From Streptomyces griseicoloratus (GTDB lineage Bacteria; Actinomycetota; Actinomycetes; Streptomycetales; Streptomycetaceae), in contig NZ_JACVQF010000238.1 in the NCBI RefSeq assembly GCF_014534645.1, positions 62,001 to 126,000 of the forward strand: a stretch of DNA of 64,000 bases. Direction: 5' to 3'. This document shows, one piece after another, positions 34,559 through 44,100 of this stretch. Within the stretch, counting starts at the first letter, position 1. Every line of letters starts with the position of its first letter. The position numbers and the translations under genes are program-made. The notes below the pieces were generated by a model. It ran no database searches. It was not told where the DNA came from and worked only from the letters and a program-made list of their open reading frames with translations.

Positions 34559-35914
34559 CTACGCCGCCGGCGCCAGCTCCTCCCGCCGCTCCCGCGGCAC
34601 GAACCGCACCTGCGGGTGGCCGTGGTGCCAGCCGACCGACAGGCGCAGATTGCCGACGCGGGCCAGGACCAGGCCGATGACGGCCGCGGCGAGGGCCGCG
34701 ATCGCCCCTCCGGCGGCGAAGCCGACCCGGGCGCCGTAGGTGTCCGTGATCCAGCCGACGATCGGGGCGCCGACGGGCGAACCGCCGAGGAAGACCATCA
34801 TGTACAGGGCCATCACGCGGCCCCGCATGGCCGGGTCGGTGGACATCTGGATGGTGGTGTTGGCGGTGACGTTGACCGTCATGCTGAAGACGCCGATCGG
34901 GACCATCAGCAGGGCGAACAGCCACAGGCCGGGGACGATCGCCGCCACGACCTCCAGGACGCCGAAGGCGAGGGCCGCCGCGATCAGGAGGCGCAGCCGG
35001 GCCGTGCCGCGCCGGGCGGCCAGCAGGGCGCCGGCGAGCGTGCCGACGGCCATCAGGGTGTTGAAGAGGCTGTAGGTGCCGGCACCGGCGCGGAAGACGT
35101 CGTCGGCGAAGGCGGACAGCACCACCGGGAAGTTGTAGCCGAAGGTGCCGACGAAACCGACGAGGACGATGGTCCAGATCAGCTGGGGGCGTCCGGCGAC
35201 GTAGTGCAGGCCCTCACGCAGCTGTCCCTTGCCGCGCGGGGCGCGCTCGACCGCGTGCAGGTCGCGGGAGCGCATCAGCAGCAGGCCGGTGAGGGGCGCG
35301 ACGAAGGACAGGCCGTTGAACAGGAACGCCCAGCCGGTGCCGACGCCGGTGATCATCAGACCGGCGACGGCGGGGCCGACCAGGCGGGCGGACTGGAAGT
35401 TGGCGGAGTTCAGGCTGACCGCGTTCTGCAGCTGGTCACGGCTGACCAGCTCCGAGACGAAGGACTGCCGGGCGGGGTTGTCGACGACGGTGGCCAGGCC
35501 CATCGCGAACGCGGCGACGTAGACGTGCCAGACCTGGACGTGGCCGGTGAGGGTGAGGACGGCCAGGAACAGGGCGGTGAGGGCCATCGCGGTCTGGGTG
35601 ACCAGCAGCGTGGGGCGCTTGCGCAGGCGGTCGACGAGGACGCCGCCGTAGAGGCCGAAGAGGAGCATCGGCAGGAACTGCAGGGCCGTCGTGATGCCGA
35701 CGGCGGCCGAGGAGCCGGTGAGGCTCAGCACCAGCCAGTCCTGGGCGATGCGCTGCATCCAGGTGCCGATGTTGGAGACGACCTGGCCCATGAAGAACAG
35801 GCGGTAGTTCCTGACCTTCAGGGAGGCGAACATGGAGGGCTTGCGCGGGGTCGGGGAAACGGGGTCGTCGTGGTCCGGTGCGGGGACGGAAGCTGCTCCG
35901 GGTCCCGTACTCAA
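34559..35914 (-). CDS. MFS transporter
   Basis: This is a 451-aa major-facilitator protein with about 11-12 transmembrane segments. Landmarks: NYRLFFMGQVVSNIGTWMQ (TM1), GGVLVDRLRKRPTLL (loop 2-3 motif), DNPARQSFVSELVSRDQLQNA (MFS_3/enterobactin-exporter type), TTIQMSTDPAMRGRVMALYM and GGSPVGAPIVGWITD. MFS_3 members export drugs or siderophores. The TTG at 35914 is chosen for GGAGG 9 nt upstream; the frame is open further. It lies 26 nt downstream of the MarR gene, so the two form an operon. Confidence 0.92.
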   Translation of the reverse strand: MSTGPGAASVPAPDHDDPVSPTPRKPSMFASLKVRNYRLFFMGQVVSNIGTWMQRIAQDWLVLSLTGSSAAVGITTALQFLPMLLFGLYGGVLVDRLRKRPTLLVTQTAMALTALFLAVLTLTGHVQVWHVYVAAFAMGLATVVDNPARQSFVSELVSRDQLQNAVSLNSANFQSARLVGPAVAGLMITGVGTGWAFLFNGLSFVAPLTGLLLMRSRDLHAVERAPRGKGQLREGLHYVAGRPQLIWTIVLVGFVGTFGYNFPVVLSAFADDVFRAGAGTYSLFNTLMAVGTLAGALLAARRGTARLRLLIAAALAFGVLEVVAAIVPGLWLFALLMVPIGVFSMTVNVTANTTIQMSTDPAMRGRVMALYMMVFLGGSPVGAPIVGWITDTYGARVGFAAGGAIAALAAAVIGLVLARVGNLRLSVGWHHGHPQVRFVPRERREELAPAA

Positions 35915-35940
35915 AGGGTTCGCCTCCTCGTGAATGCTGC

Positions 35941-36378
35941 CTACAGGTGTGCGAGCTTCTCCAGCACGGGGGCGGCGGCGCGCAGTTTCGCCCACTCGTC
36001 CTCGTCGAGTCCCTCGACCAGCGTGGCCAGGAACGCGTTCCGCTTGCGGCGGCTCTCCTCGAGCATCACCACTGCCTGCTCGGTCTGCGTCACGACCTTC
36101 TGGCGCCGGTCCTCGGGGTGCGGCTCCAGACGCACCAGTCCCTTGGCCTCCAGCAGCGCCACGATGCGGGTCATCGAGGGCGGCTGGACGTGTTCCTTGC
36201 GGGCGAGTTCGCCCGGGGTCGCGCTGCCGCAGTTCGACAGGGTGCCCAGCACCGACATCTCGGTCGGGCTGAGCGACTCGTCGACCCTCTGGTGCTTGAG
36301 CCGACGGGACAGCCGCATGACGGCGGATCGCAGGGAGTTCACGGCGGCGGCGTCGTCGCCATGGTTGAGGTCCGGCAT
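35941..36378 (-). CDS. MarR-family regulator
   Basis: This 145-aa winged-helix repressor has the core SLSPTEMSVLGTLSNCGSATPGELARKEHVQPPSMTRIV pattern, given here in parts: SPTEMSVLGTL, TPGELARKEHVQPPSMTRI, then LEPHPEDRRQKVV wing (~88). It precedes and likely controls the MFS gene. A -10 TACCCT lies 6 nt before the ATG at 36378 with no ribosome site, supporting a leaderless start there; an ATG at 36396 would add six residues. Confidence 0.92.
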   Translation of the reverse strand: MPDLNHGDDAAAVNSLRSAVMRLSRRLKHQRVDESLSPTEMSVLGTLSNCGSATPGELARKEHVQPPSMTRIVALLEAKGLVRLEPHPEDRRQKVVTQTEQAVVMLEESRRKRNAFLATLVEGLDEDEWAKLRAAAPVLEKLAHL

Positions 36379-36533
36379 GTCTTTAGGGTAACTCATTAGA
36401 TTGACGAAGTACCACCGCAGGTGCCGTCGGGTGCCCGTGACACCGGCCACGAAAACCCGAACATCACCCGTACGAGTGAGCTACGTCCGGAAATGGACGC
36501 GTCACCCGGCCCCCCGAGGTGACCCTCGTGTCC

Positions 36534-36716
36534 ATGGGGACCAGCGTGCTCAGCCTGCGGATAGACGGGGAGCTGCTAGAGCGGCTCCGCAACCATGCGG
36601 CGAAAAGAGGAATGAGCGTCCAGGACTATGTCGTCCGGACGCTCATTCGGGATGACTTCGACGAGCGGTTCCAGTCCGCCGTCGAGGAGACGGAGCGGTT
36701 CTACGGGGTCACCTGA
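36534..36716 (+). CDS. Ribbon-helix-helix (Arc/MetJ/CopG-like) protein
   Basis: This 60-aa protein has the RHH pattern: strand TSVLSLRIDGE, helix LLERLRNHAAKRG, then MSVQDYVVRTLIRDD and an acidic tail. RHH proteins are DNA-binding dimers, often antitoxins, but no toxin gene is adjacent; the next gene is the convergent permease. The ATG at 36534 is used; a GTG at 36528 has better spacing to GAGGTGA. A small nucleoid or regulatory protein is possible. Confidence 0.78.
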   Translation: MGTSVLSLRIDGELLERLRNHAAKRGMSVQDYVVRTLIRDDFDERFQSAVEETERFYGVT

Positions 36717-36726
36717 CCCCGGCGGC

Positions 36727-38184
36727 TCAGGTCAGACCCAGGGCCGGCATCAGGTAGTAGAAGGCGAACACCGCCGACACCGCGTACATCGCCACCGGCA
36801 CCTCGCGGCCCCGTCCGGCCGCCAGGCGCAGCACGCAGAAGGCGACGAAGCCCATGCCGATGCCGTTGGTGATCGAGTAGGTGAACGGCATCATCAGCAT
36901 CGTCACGAAGGCCGGGATGGCGATCGTGAAGTCCGCCCAGTCGATCTCCCGGATCGAACCGGCCAGGATCAGGAAGCCGACGGCGACCAGCGCCGGGGTG
37001 GCCGCCTGGGACGGGACCATCGTGGCGACCGGCGTGAGGAACAGGGCCACGGCGAACAGCGCGCCGGTGACGATGTTGGCGAAGCCGGTGCGGGCGCCCT
37101 CGCCGACACCGGCCGTGGACTCCACGAAGCAGGTCGTGGCCGAGGCGGAGCTGGCACCGCCCGAGGCGACCGCGAGACCGTCGACGAGGAGGACCTTGTT
37201 GATGCCCGGCATCTGGCCCTCGGCGTCGGTCAGCTTCGCCTCGTCGCTGACGGCCATGATCGTGCCCATGGCGTCGAAGAAGCAGGACAGCAGGACGGTG
37301 AAGACGAAGAGGACGCCGGTCAGGACGCCGACCTTCTCGAACCCGCCGAACAGGCTGACCTGGCCGACCAGGCCGAAGTCGGGGGTGGCGACGGGGTTGC
37401 CGGGCCACTCCGGGGTGGTCAGGCCCCACGTGGGGATGTCGGCGAGGGCGTTGATGATCATCGCGACGACGGTCATCACGACGATGGAGATCAGGATGGC
37501 GCCGGGGGTCTTGCGGACGATCAGCGCCAGCGTGAGCAGCACGCCGAGGACGAAGACCAGCACCGGCCAGCCCACCAGGTGACCGCCCGTGCCCAGCTGG
37601 AGCGGGACGGTGGTCTGGGCGGCGTCCGGCATCCGGGTGACGAACCCGGAGTCGACGAGGCCGATGAGCATGATGAACAGGCCGATGCCGATCGCGATGG
37701 CCTTGCGCAGGCCATAGGGCACGGCGTTCATCACGCGCTCGCGCAGACCGGTGGCGACCAGCAGCATCACCACGAAGCCGGCCAGCACCACCATGCCCAT
37801 GGCGTCCGGCCAGGACATCCGCGGGGCGAGCTGGAGGGCGACGACGGAGTTCACGCCGAGGCCGGCGGCCAGCGCGATCGGGACGTTGCCGATGACGCCC
37901 ATGAGCAGCGTGGTGAACGCCGCCGTCAGGGCGGTCGCGGTGACCAGCTGGCCGTTGTCCAGCTGGTGGCCGTACATGTCCTTCGCGCTGCCCAGGATGA
38001 TCGGGTTCAGCACGATGATGTAGGCCATCGCGAAGAAGGTGGCGAGACCGCCCCGGATCTCACGGGCCAGCGTGCTGCCGCGCTCGGAGATCTTGAAGTA
38101 GCGGTCGACGGCGTTCTGCGGGGGCCGGCGGTCTTCGGGCGACTCGGGGGAAGGGGGGACCTTGGCGGTGGCCGAGGTGGACAT
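36727..38184 (-). CDS. NCS2 (AzgA-type) purine permease
   Basis: This 485-aa transporter has ~12-13 membrane segments. AzgA-subfamily landmarks: REIRGGLATFFAMAYIIVLNP (~50), GVIGNVPIALAAGLGVNSVV, PYGLRKAIAIGIGLFIMLIGLV, LLSCFFDAMGTIMAVSDEAKL (~290) and GGASSASATTCFVESTAGVGEGARTG region (~345, in parts). Such proteins import adenine, guanine or hypoxanthine with protons. The ATG at 38184 has TGAGG 8 nt upstream. The transcript should begin with a stem-loop just ahead of that ribosome site (38197-38228). Confidence 0.93.
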   Translation of the reverse strand: MSTSATAKVPPSPESPEDRRPPQNAVDRYFKISERGSTLAREIRGGLATFFAMAYIIVLNPIILGSAKDMYGHQLDNGQLVTATALTAAFTTLLMGVIGNVPIALAAGLGVNSVVALQLAPRMSWPDAMGMVVLAGFVVMLLVATGLRERVMNAVPYGLRKAIAIGIGLFIMLIGLVDSGFVTRMPDAAQTTVPLQLGTGGHLVGWPVLVFVLGVLLTLALIVRKTPGAILISIVVMTVVAMIINALADIPTWGLTTPEWPGNPVATPDFGLVGQVSLFGGFEKVGVLTGVLFVFTVLLSCFFDAMGTIMAVSDEAKLTDAEGQMPGINKVLLVDGLAVASGGASSASATTCFVESTAGVGEGARTGFANIVTGALFAVALFLTPVATMVPSQAATPALVAVGFLILAGSIREIDWADFTIAIPAFVTMLMMPFTYSITNGIGMGFVAFCVLRLAAGRGREVPVAMYAVSAVFAFYYLMPALGLT

Positions 38185-38196
38185 GCGAGACCTCAT

Positions 38197-38258
38197 CACC
38201 AACAGGTTCCCCCACGGCCTTGTTGGTGTTTCCTACGAATGAAAGCGGTCAGAGACAA
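38197..38258 (-). promoter_or_regulatory. Purine permease promoter and 5' stem-loop
   Basis: On the minus strand TTGTCT (38258-38253), 17 bp, TAGGAA (38235-38230) form the promoter. The mRNA then begins with the stem CACCAACA/TGTTGGTG (38228-38221 with 38204-38197, extended by GG/CC with one bulge). The stem ends directly before the TGAGG ribosome site. It could protect the 5' end or modulate translation. Confidence 0.45.
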
Positions 38259-38355
38259 ACGGGTTCAGTATGAACGTATGAGCCGCAGATCGCTATCTCC
38301 GCGCGTAGACCCGTGCGGCGGAGGCCCGGACGGGGCCCCCTCGTAAGCTGTACGC

Positions 38356-38607
38356 ATGGCGAAGTGGACACCTACGCACGAGGCGCCGGAGCCCCTGGAG
38401 GGGCCCGTGGTCGCCACCATCACCGGCGGCACCGTCGTCTGGTTCGTCCTCTTCCTGGTACAGCTCCCCTTCTACGGCTGGTTCGACGACCACGGGCACA
38501 CCTGGTGGCTGTGGACCTGTCTGGCCGGCGGCGGACTCGGACTGATCGGCATCTGGTACGTGCGCAAGCGGGACGCCGCGATCAAGCGGGCCCGGGGCTC
38601 CGCGTAG
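38356..38607 (+). CDS. DUF2530 small membrane protein
   Basis: This is an 83-aa protein with two transmembrane helices (VVWFVLFLVQLPFYGWF and WLWTCLAGGGLGLIGIWYV) and a basic tail RKRDAAIKRARGSA. It matches the actinobacterial DUF2530 family, of unknown function. A -10 TAAGCT (38344-38349) ends 6 nt before the ATG, with no ribosome site, suggesting a leaderless mRNA. Divergent from the purine permease gene. Confidence 0.88.
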   Translation: MAKWTPTHEAPEPLEGPVVATITGGTVVWFVLFLVQLPFYGWFDDHGHTWWLWTCLAGGGLGLIGIWYVRKRDAAIKRARGSA

Positions 38608-38643
38608 GACCACGCCGACAGCGGGGCTCCGCGTAGTACCACG
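38593..38643 (+). repeat. Short tandem duplication of the DUF2530 3' end
   Basis: A 22-bp unit (CGGGGCTCCGCGTAG followed by GACCACG or TACCACG) occurs at 38593-38614 and 38622-38643 with one mismatch, 29 nt apart. It duplicates the stop codon region of the gene. Confidence 0.7.
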
Positions 38644-38736
38644 GCAGCACACCGTCCACGCCGGCCGTCCTACCCAGGTCGGATCTTCCGCCCACTCGGC
38701 GGGTGAAGCCGTAGATCCGCACGTACCGTCGAATGC

Positions 38737-41130
38737 ATGACGCACATCGACGCGGGCGCCGAACTCGACCCTGTGCACCCCGTTCCGGTCGCCGCGCCGG
38801 CCACCGGGCTGACCGCCGCCGAGGTCGCCGAACGGGTCGCGCGCGGTCAGATCAACGACGTACCGGTGCGCAGCAGCCGCTCCCTGGCCGACATCGTCCG
38901 CGCCAACGTCTTAACCCGGTTCAACGCGATCATCGGCGTGCTCTGGGTGATCATGCTCTTCGTCGCGCCGATCCAGGACAGCCTGTTCGGCTTCGTGATC
39001 CTCGCCAACACCGGCATCGGCATCGTCCAGGAGTGGCGGGCGAAGAAGACCCTGGACTCGCTGGCGCTGATCGGCGAGGTGAGACCGACCGTGCGCCGGG
39101 ACGGGGTGGCCGCCGAGGTCAGTACGTCGGAGATCGTGCTGGACGACGTCATCGAGATCGGGCCCGGGGACAAGGCCGTCGTCGACGGGGTGTGCGTCGA
39201 GGCGGACGGGCTGGAGATCGACGAGTCGCTGCTGACCGGTGAGGCCGACCCGGTCGTCAAGCGGCCGGGGGACCGGATCATGTCCGGCAGCTTCGTGGTC
39301 GCGGGCGGCGGGGCCTTCGCCGCGACCAAGGTGGGGCGCGAGGCGTACGCCGCGCAGCTCGCCGAGGAGGCGTCCCGGTTCACCCTCGTGCAGTCCGAGC
39401 TGCGCTCCGGGATCTCCACGATCCTGAAGTACGTCACGTGGATGATGGTCCCGACCGCGATCGGCCTGGTCATCAGCCAGCTGATCGTCAAGGACAACGA
39501 CCTCAAGGACTCCGTCGCCCGGACGGTCGGCGGCATCGTGCCCATGGTCCCGGAGGGCCTGGTGCTGCTGACCTCGGTGGCCTTCGCGATCGGCGTCATC
39601 CGGCTCGGCCGCAAGCAGTGCCTCGTCCAGGAGCTGCCCGCCATCGAGGGGCTCGCCCGGGTCGACACCGTCTGCCTGGACAAGACCGGCACCCTCACCG
39701 AGGGCGGCATGGACGTCACCGAGCTGCGCATGCTGAACGGCGCCGACGAGGACTACGTGCGCAAGGTCCTCGGCGCCCTCGGCGAGTCCGACCCGCGCCC
39801 GAACGCCTCCCTGCGGGCCGTCATCGAGGCGTACCCGGACGCCGAGGAGTGGCGCTGCACCGAGGCGCTGCCGTTCTCCTCCGCCCGCAAGTACAGCGGC
39901 GCCGCCTTCAGCGAGGGCGACGGCGAGACGAGCACCTGGCTGCTGGGGGCGCCGGACGTGCTGCTGGCCGAGGACGACCCCGCCCTCGCCGAGACCGGCC
40001 GGCTCAACGAGCAGGGCATGCGGGTACTGCTGCTGGCCCGCACCCGCCGGGACCTCGACGACCCCGAGGTGGCGAAGGACCCGGCGCCGACCGCGCTGGT
40101 CGTCCTGGAGCAGCGGCTGCGGCCGGACGCCGCCGACACCCTGCGCTACTTCGCCGATCAGAACGTCCGCGCCAAGGTCATCTCCGGCGACAACGCGGTG
40201 TCGGTCGGCGCCGTGGCCGGCAAGCTCGGGCTGTCCGGCGCGACCGTCGACGCGCGCCGGCTGCCCGCCGACCGGGACGGGATGGCCGCGGCCCTCGACG
40301 AGGGCACGGTGTTCGGGCGGGTCACCCCGCAGCAGAAGCGGGACATGGTGGGCGCCCTGCAGTCGCGCGGGCACACGGTCGCGATGACCGGGGACGGGGT
40401 GAACGACGTCCTGGCGCTGAAGGACGCCGACATCGGGGTGGCGATGGGCTCCGGCTCGGAGGCCACCCGGGCGGTCGCGCAGATCGTGCTGCTGAACAAC
40501 AGCTTCGCCACGCTGCCGTCGGTGGTGGCCGAGGGCCGCCGGGTCATCGGGAACATCACCCGGGTCGCGACCCTGTTCCTGGTGAAGACCGTGTACTCGG
40601 TGCTGCTGGCGATCCTGGTGGTGTGCTCGCAGGTCGAGTACCCGTTCCTGCCCCGGCACCTGACCCTGCTGTCCACGCTCACGATCGGCGTCCCGGCCTT
40701 CTTCCTGGCCCTCGCGCCGAACAAGGAACGCGCGAAACCCAACTTCGTGCGCCGGGTGATGCGGTACGCGATCCCCGGCGGAGTGGTCGCCGCGGCGGCG
40801 ACCTTCGCGACGTACCTGGTCGCCCGGCACCACTACTCCGGCCCGGGGGCCCTGGACGCGGAGACGAGCGCGGCGACGCTGACGCTGTTCCTCGTCTCCA
40901 TGTGGGTACTGGCCATCATCGCCCGCCCCTACACCTGGTGGCGCGTCGCGCTGGTCGCCGCGATGGGCGCGGCATTCGTGGTGGTGCTCGTGGTGCCGTG
41001 GCTCCAGGACTTCTTCGCGCTGAGGCTGGTCGGGGTGACCATGCCCTGGGCGGCGGTCGCCATCGCGGCGGTGGCGGCGGCCGCCCTGGAGCTCCTGTGG
41101 AGGTGGGTGGACCGCCGCTTCCCGGCGTGA
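38737..41130 (+). CDS. P-type cation-transporting ATPase
   Basis: This 797-aa HAD-type P-ATPase has actuator motif LEIDESLLTGEADPVV (~165), ion site VPMVPEGLVLLTS (~270), phosphorylation motif CLDKTGTLTEGG (Asp near 313), nucleotide domain (~320-520) and hinge AMTGDGVNDVLALKDADIG (~550). TM helices lie at ~60-110, 230-300 and 620-790. Closest in style to Gram-positive cation-translocating (Ca2+/Mg2+-like) ATPases; ion not determined. Codon 59 is TTA (38911-38913), implying bldA control and stationary/developmental expression. A -10 TACCGT lies 7 nt before the ATG, so the mRNA may be leaderless. Confidence 0.93.
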   Translation: MTHIDAGAELDPVHPVPVAAPATGLTAAEVAERVARGQINDVPVRSSRSLADIVRANVLTRFNAIIGVLWVIMLFVAPIQDSLFGFVILANTGIGIVQEWRAKKTLDSLALIGEVRPTVRRDGVAAEVSTSEIVLDDVIEIGPGDKAVVDGVCVEADGLEIDESLLTGEADPVVKRPGDRIMSGSFVVAGGGAFAATKVGREAYAAQLAEEASRFTLVQSELRSGISTILKYVTWMMVPTAIGLVISQLIVKDNDLKDSVARTVGGIVPMVPEGLVLLTSVAFAIGVIRLGRKQCLVQELPAIEGLARVDTVCLDKTGTLTEGGMDVTELRMLNGADEDYVRKVLGALGESDPRPNASLRAVIEAYPDAEEWRCTEALPFSSARKYSGAAFSEGDGETSTWLLGAPDVLLAEDDPALAETGRLNEQGMRVLLLARTRRDLDDPEVAKDPAPTALVVLEQRLRPDAADTLRYFADQNVRAKVISGDNAVSVGAVAGKLGLSGATVDARRLPADRDGMAAALDEGTVFGRVTPQQKRDMVGALQSRGHTVAMTGDGVNDVLALKDADIGVAMGSGSEATRAVAQIVLLNNSFATLPSVVAEGRRVIGNITRVATLFLVKTVYSVLLAILVVCSQVEYPFLPRHLTLLSTLTIGVPAFFLALAPNKERAKPNFVRRVMRYAIPGGVVAAAATFATYLVARHHYSGPGALDAETSAATLTLFLVSMWVLAIIARPYTWWRVALVAAMGAAFVVVLVVPWLQDFFALRLVGVTMPWAAVAIAAVAAAALELLWRWVDRRFPA

Positions 41131-41167
41131 CGATCGGCTGGGGTCGAGCCCCTCAAGGGGTTGCGCC

Positions 41168-44100
41168 TCAGTCGAACCAGCGGTCGCGGGCCAGCTCCTC
41201 CGTCCGCGACGGGTCCTCCAGCAGCGCCGCCACCTCGAACCGGCGCGGCCACTGACCGGCCGCCCAGGCGAGCCCGGCGGCGACGCCCTCCAGGGTCGCG
41301 GCGTGCAGGACACCGTCGTCGGTCAGCCGCCAGTCGATCTCCACACCGTCGACGACGAGTTCCTCGTGCTCGACGTACCACATCGGGGTCCGCGCCCCGA
41401 GGAGCACCCGCACCGGCTCCGGTACGTCGTGCTCGGCGCCCTCGGAGTCCACCCGGCCGGTGACCGACTCGCTCAGCCGCCGCACCTGGAACAGCTCCGC
41501 CAGCTCGGCCGCCCGCGTCGGACGCACGGGCAGCAGCGGCACGCCCGAGGTGAAGGGCAGCAGGTCGGGCGAGTCGACGACCACCGCGTCGGCGGCGTCC
41601 ACCACCTCGACCCGGCCGTCGACCACGGCACGCAGCTCGTCCGGCAGGGTCACCTGCTCGGGGTCCAGCTCGGCCAGCGCCCCGTACAGGGCGTGGAGCT
41701 GGGCGGCCGTGACCGGGCGGTCGGGGTCGGCGAGGCGGTCCAGCAGCTCCGCCGCGCCGCCGGGCTCGTCCAGGAGCGCCGCGACGGACGTCCGTACGCC
41801 CAGCGCCCGCAGCACCTGCTCGTCCTCGAAGCCCGTGGCGTCGGCCTCGTCGTACAGGCCGCGCAGCAGCGGGTCCCCGCCGGCGGCGCGCAGACCGGCC
41901 GGGCGGCGGCCGCCGAGCACCGGGTGCCCGCGCAGCCACCAGGCGGTGTACGGGCGTACGACCTCGTGCGTGCCGTCCGCCAGCAGGATCCGCACCGGCT
42001 CGACGATCGCGTCGCGCAGCGGGGGCTTCGACAGCAGCGCCAGCGCCTGCGGCCACTTGTCGTCGTCGACGAGGTCCAGATCGCGTACGGCGACGATCTC
42101 GGTGGCGACCGGCGGGACGGGGGTGTCCGGGAAGCGGTCGAGGACGTCCTCGCTCCACACGTCCACCGCGTCCAGCAGGCCCGCGTCGTCCGGCTCGGCG
42201 AAGTCGCCCTCGCGGGGCTCCAGTTCGTCCGGATCGAGGACGACGTCGGTGGCGCGGACGAGGGCGAAGTCGACGAGGACACCGCAGGCCGCCAGGGGCC
42301 CGGGGCCCCACTTCTCGGCCAGTTCGAGGTCCACGGCGGCGAGTTCGCCCTCGCGCATCACCTGCGCGAAGGGACCGCCGGGGAAGACGAGTTCGCCGGC
42401 CGGGGCCGGCTCGCCGTCCTCGTCGGGCAGGGCGAGCGCGCCCAGCCACGGCTCGTCCCCGGGCTCGAGTCCGGCGTCCCGCACCAGGCCGAGGACCGTG
42501 TCGGCCAGTTCCTCGGCGTCGAGGGCGTCCTCCTCCCAGCTCGTGCCGCCCTCGTCGTCCAGGGACGCGGCGACGGCGGCCCGGACCTGCGGGGTGGTGA
42601 GCACCGCGCGGGGGACGGCCGGGAGGGCGCCGAGCTTTTCCAGGAGGGGATGGGCGGCGTCGGGGTGGGCGACCTTGAGGCCCAGGCGGGCGAGGATCTC
42701 CGGGTCGAGGGGGGCCGCGTCCGGGGTGGGCAGCAGGACCTGCCGGGGGCCGATGGTCGTACGGCCGTCGGCCAGCGGCACCGGAAGCCCGGACAGCCGG
42801 TCGGGGTCGACCCCGGCGAGGCTGTCGTACAGGCGCCGCCACCAGTCCGGTTCCTTCTCCAGCCCGGCCAGCCGGTCGACGGCGTCGGTCAGCGGGACCC
42901 TGGCCACGCCCAGGGCGCGCAGTTCCGCGCGGCGCTCCAGTCCGGCGGGCAGCAGGGTGGGCAGCACCTCGGCGAGGACCCGCACGGTGTCGGCGCCCGC
43001 GCCCTCGACCACCTCGGCATCACGGGGCCGCAGCGACTCGGGCAGGTCCTCGTCGCCGTGTTCCGCCGGCGGGACGGCCGGGGGCAGGAAGGAGGTACGC
43101 GGCAGCCGGTCGAGGATCGCCTGCCGCAGCGCGCCGTCCAGCTCGCCCTTGCCCAGCGGGCCGGGCACGAGGTCGATGATCCCGGCGGTGACCGGGCGCC
43201 AGTCGGCGAGGAGTCCGGCGTAGGCGTCCGCCGCCCGCTGCACCAGGAAGTCGGTCAGCGGGCCGGGGGCGGCGTGCCGGCGGGTGGAGTCCAGGGGGAA
43301 GGACGCGATGAGCAGGGCGGGGACGCCGAGGGGCTCGTCGCTGGGGGTGGGGGCGTGGACGACGGGGCTGGTGCGGGGCCGGACGGGGGCACCTTCGCTG
43401 TCGACGGGCACCGCCCAGGTGACCGACCAGTGCGGACGCAGCCGCTCCTCGACGGGCCGGTCGGCGAGGAGGTCGGCGGTCAGGGGGCCGTGCGCGGCGG
43501 TGGTGCGCCAGTGGGTGACGCCCTCGCGGGAGTCGTCCACGGCGGTCAGGGCGCCCGCGCTGCGGCGCCGCAGGGTGCGGACCTCCGTCGTCTCGATCAC
43601 GACCTCCTCCAGACCGGGCAGGGCCAGCAGGAGGGCGTCGTCCACGGCGTGCAGGAGCCGCTCGGCGAGGTCGGCGGCGGCCGCGTCGCGCAGCGGGAGG
43701 ATGACGACCGTGTCGTACGGGTCGGGGGCGGTGCCCTCGGCGGCGTAGGGCAGCCGCAGCAGCGGGACGTGCCCGTCGCGGCGGCGGATCTCGTCGCCGA
43801 GGCCGGGGCTGTGCCGGGCGGTGTCGGCGGCCAGGTCCCGGGCCTCGGCCAGGGACCAGCGCACGCCGCCGTGCCGGCCGACGACGGCGGGCTCGTCGGT
43901 GACCGCGAGGACCGCGGCGAAGCCGACGCCGAACCGGCCGACGGCACCGGCGCCGGTGTCCCGTTTGGCGGAGGCACGCAGGGTGGACAGCGACTCGACG
44001 CCGGCCGCGTCCAGCGGGGCGCCGGTATTGGCGGCGACGAGGACGCCGTCACGCAGGGTGAGACGGAGCCGGCCGGGCACACCCGCGCGGGCGGCCGCGT

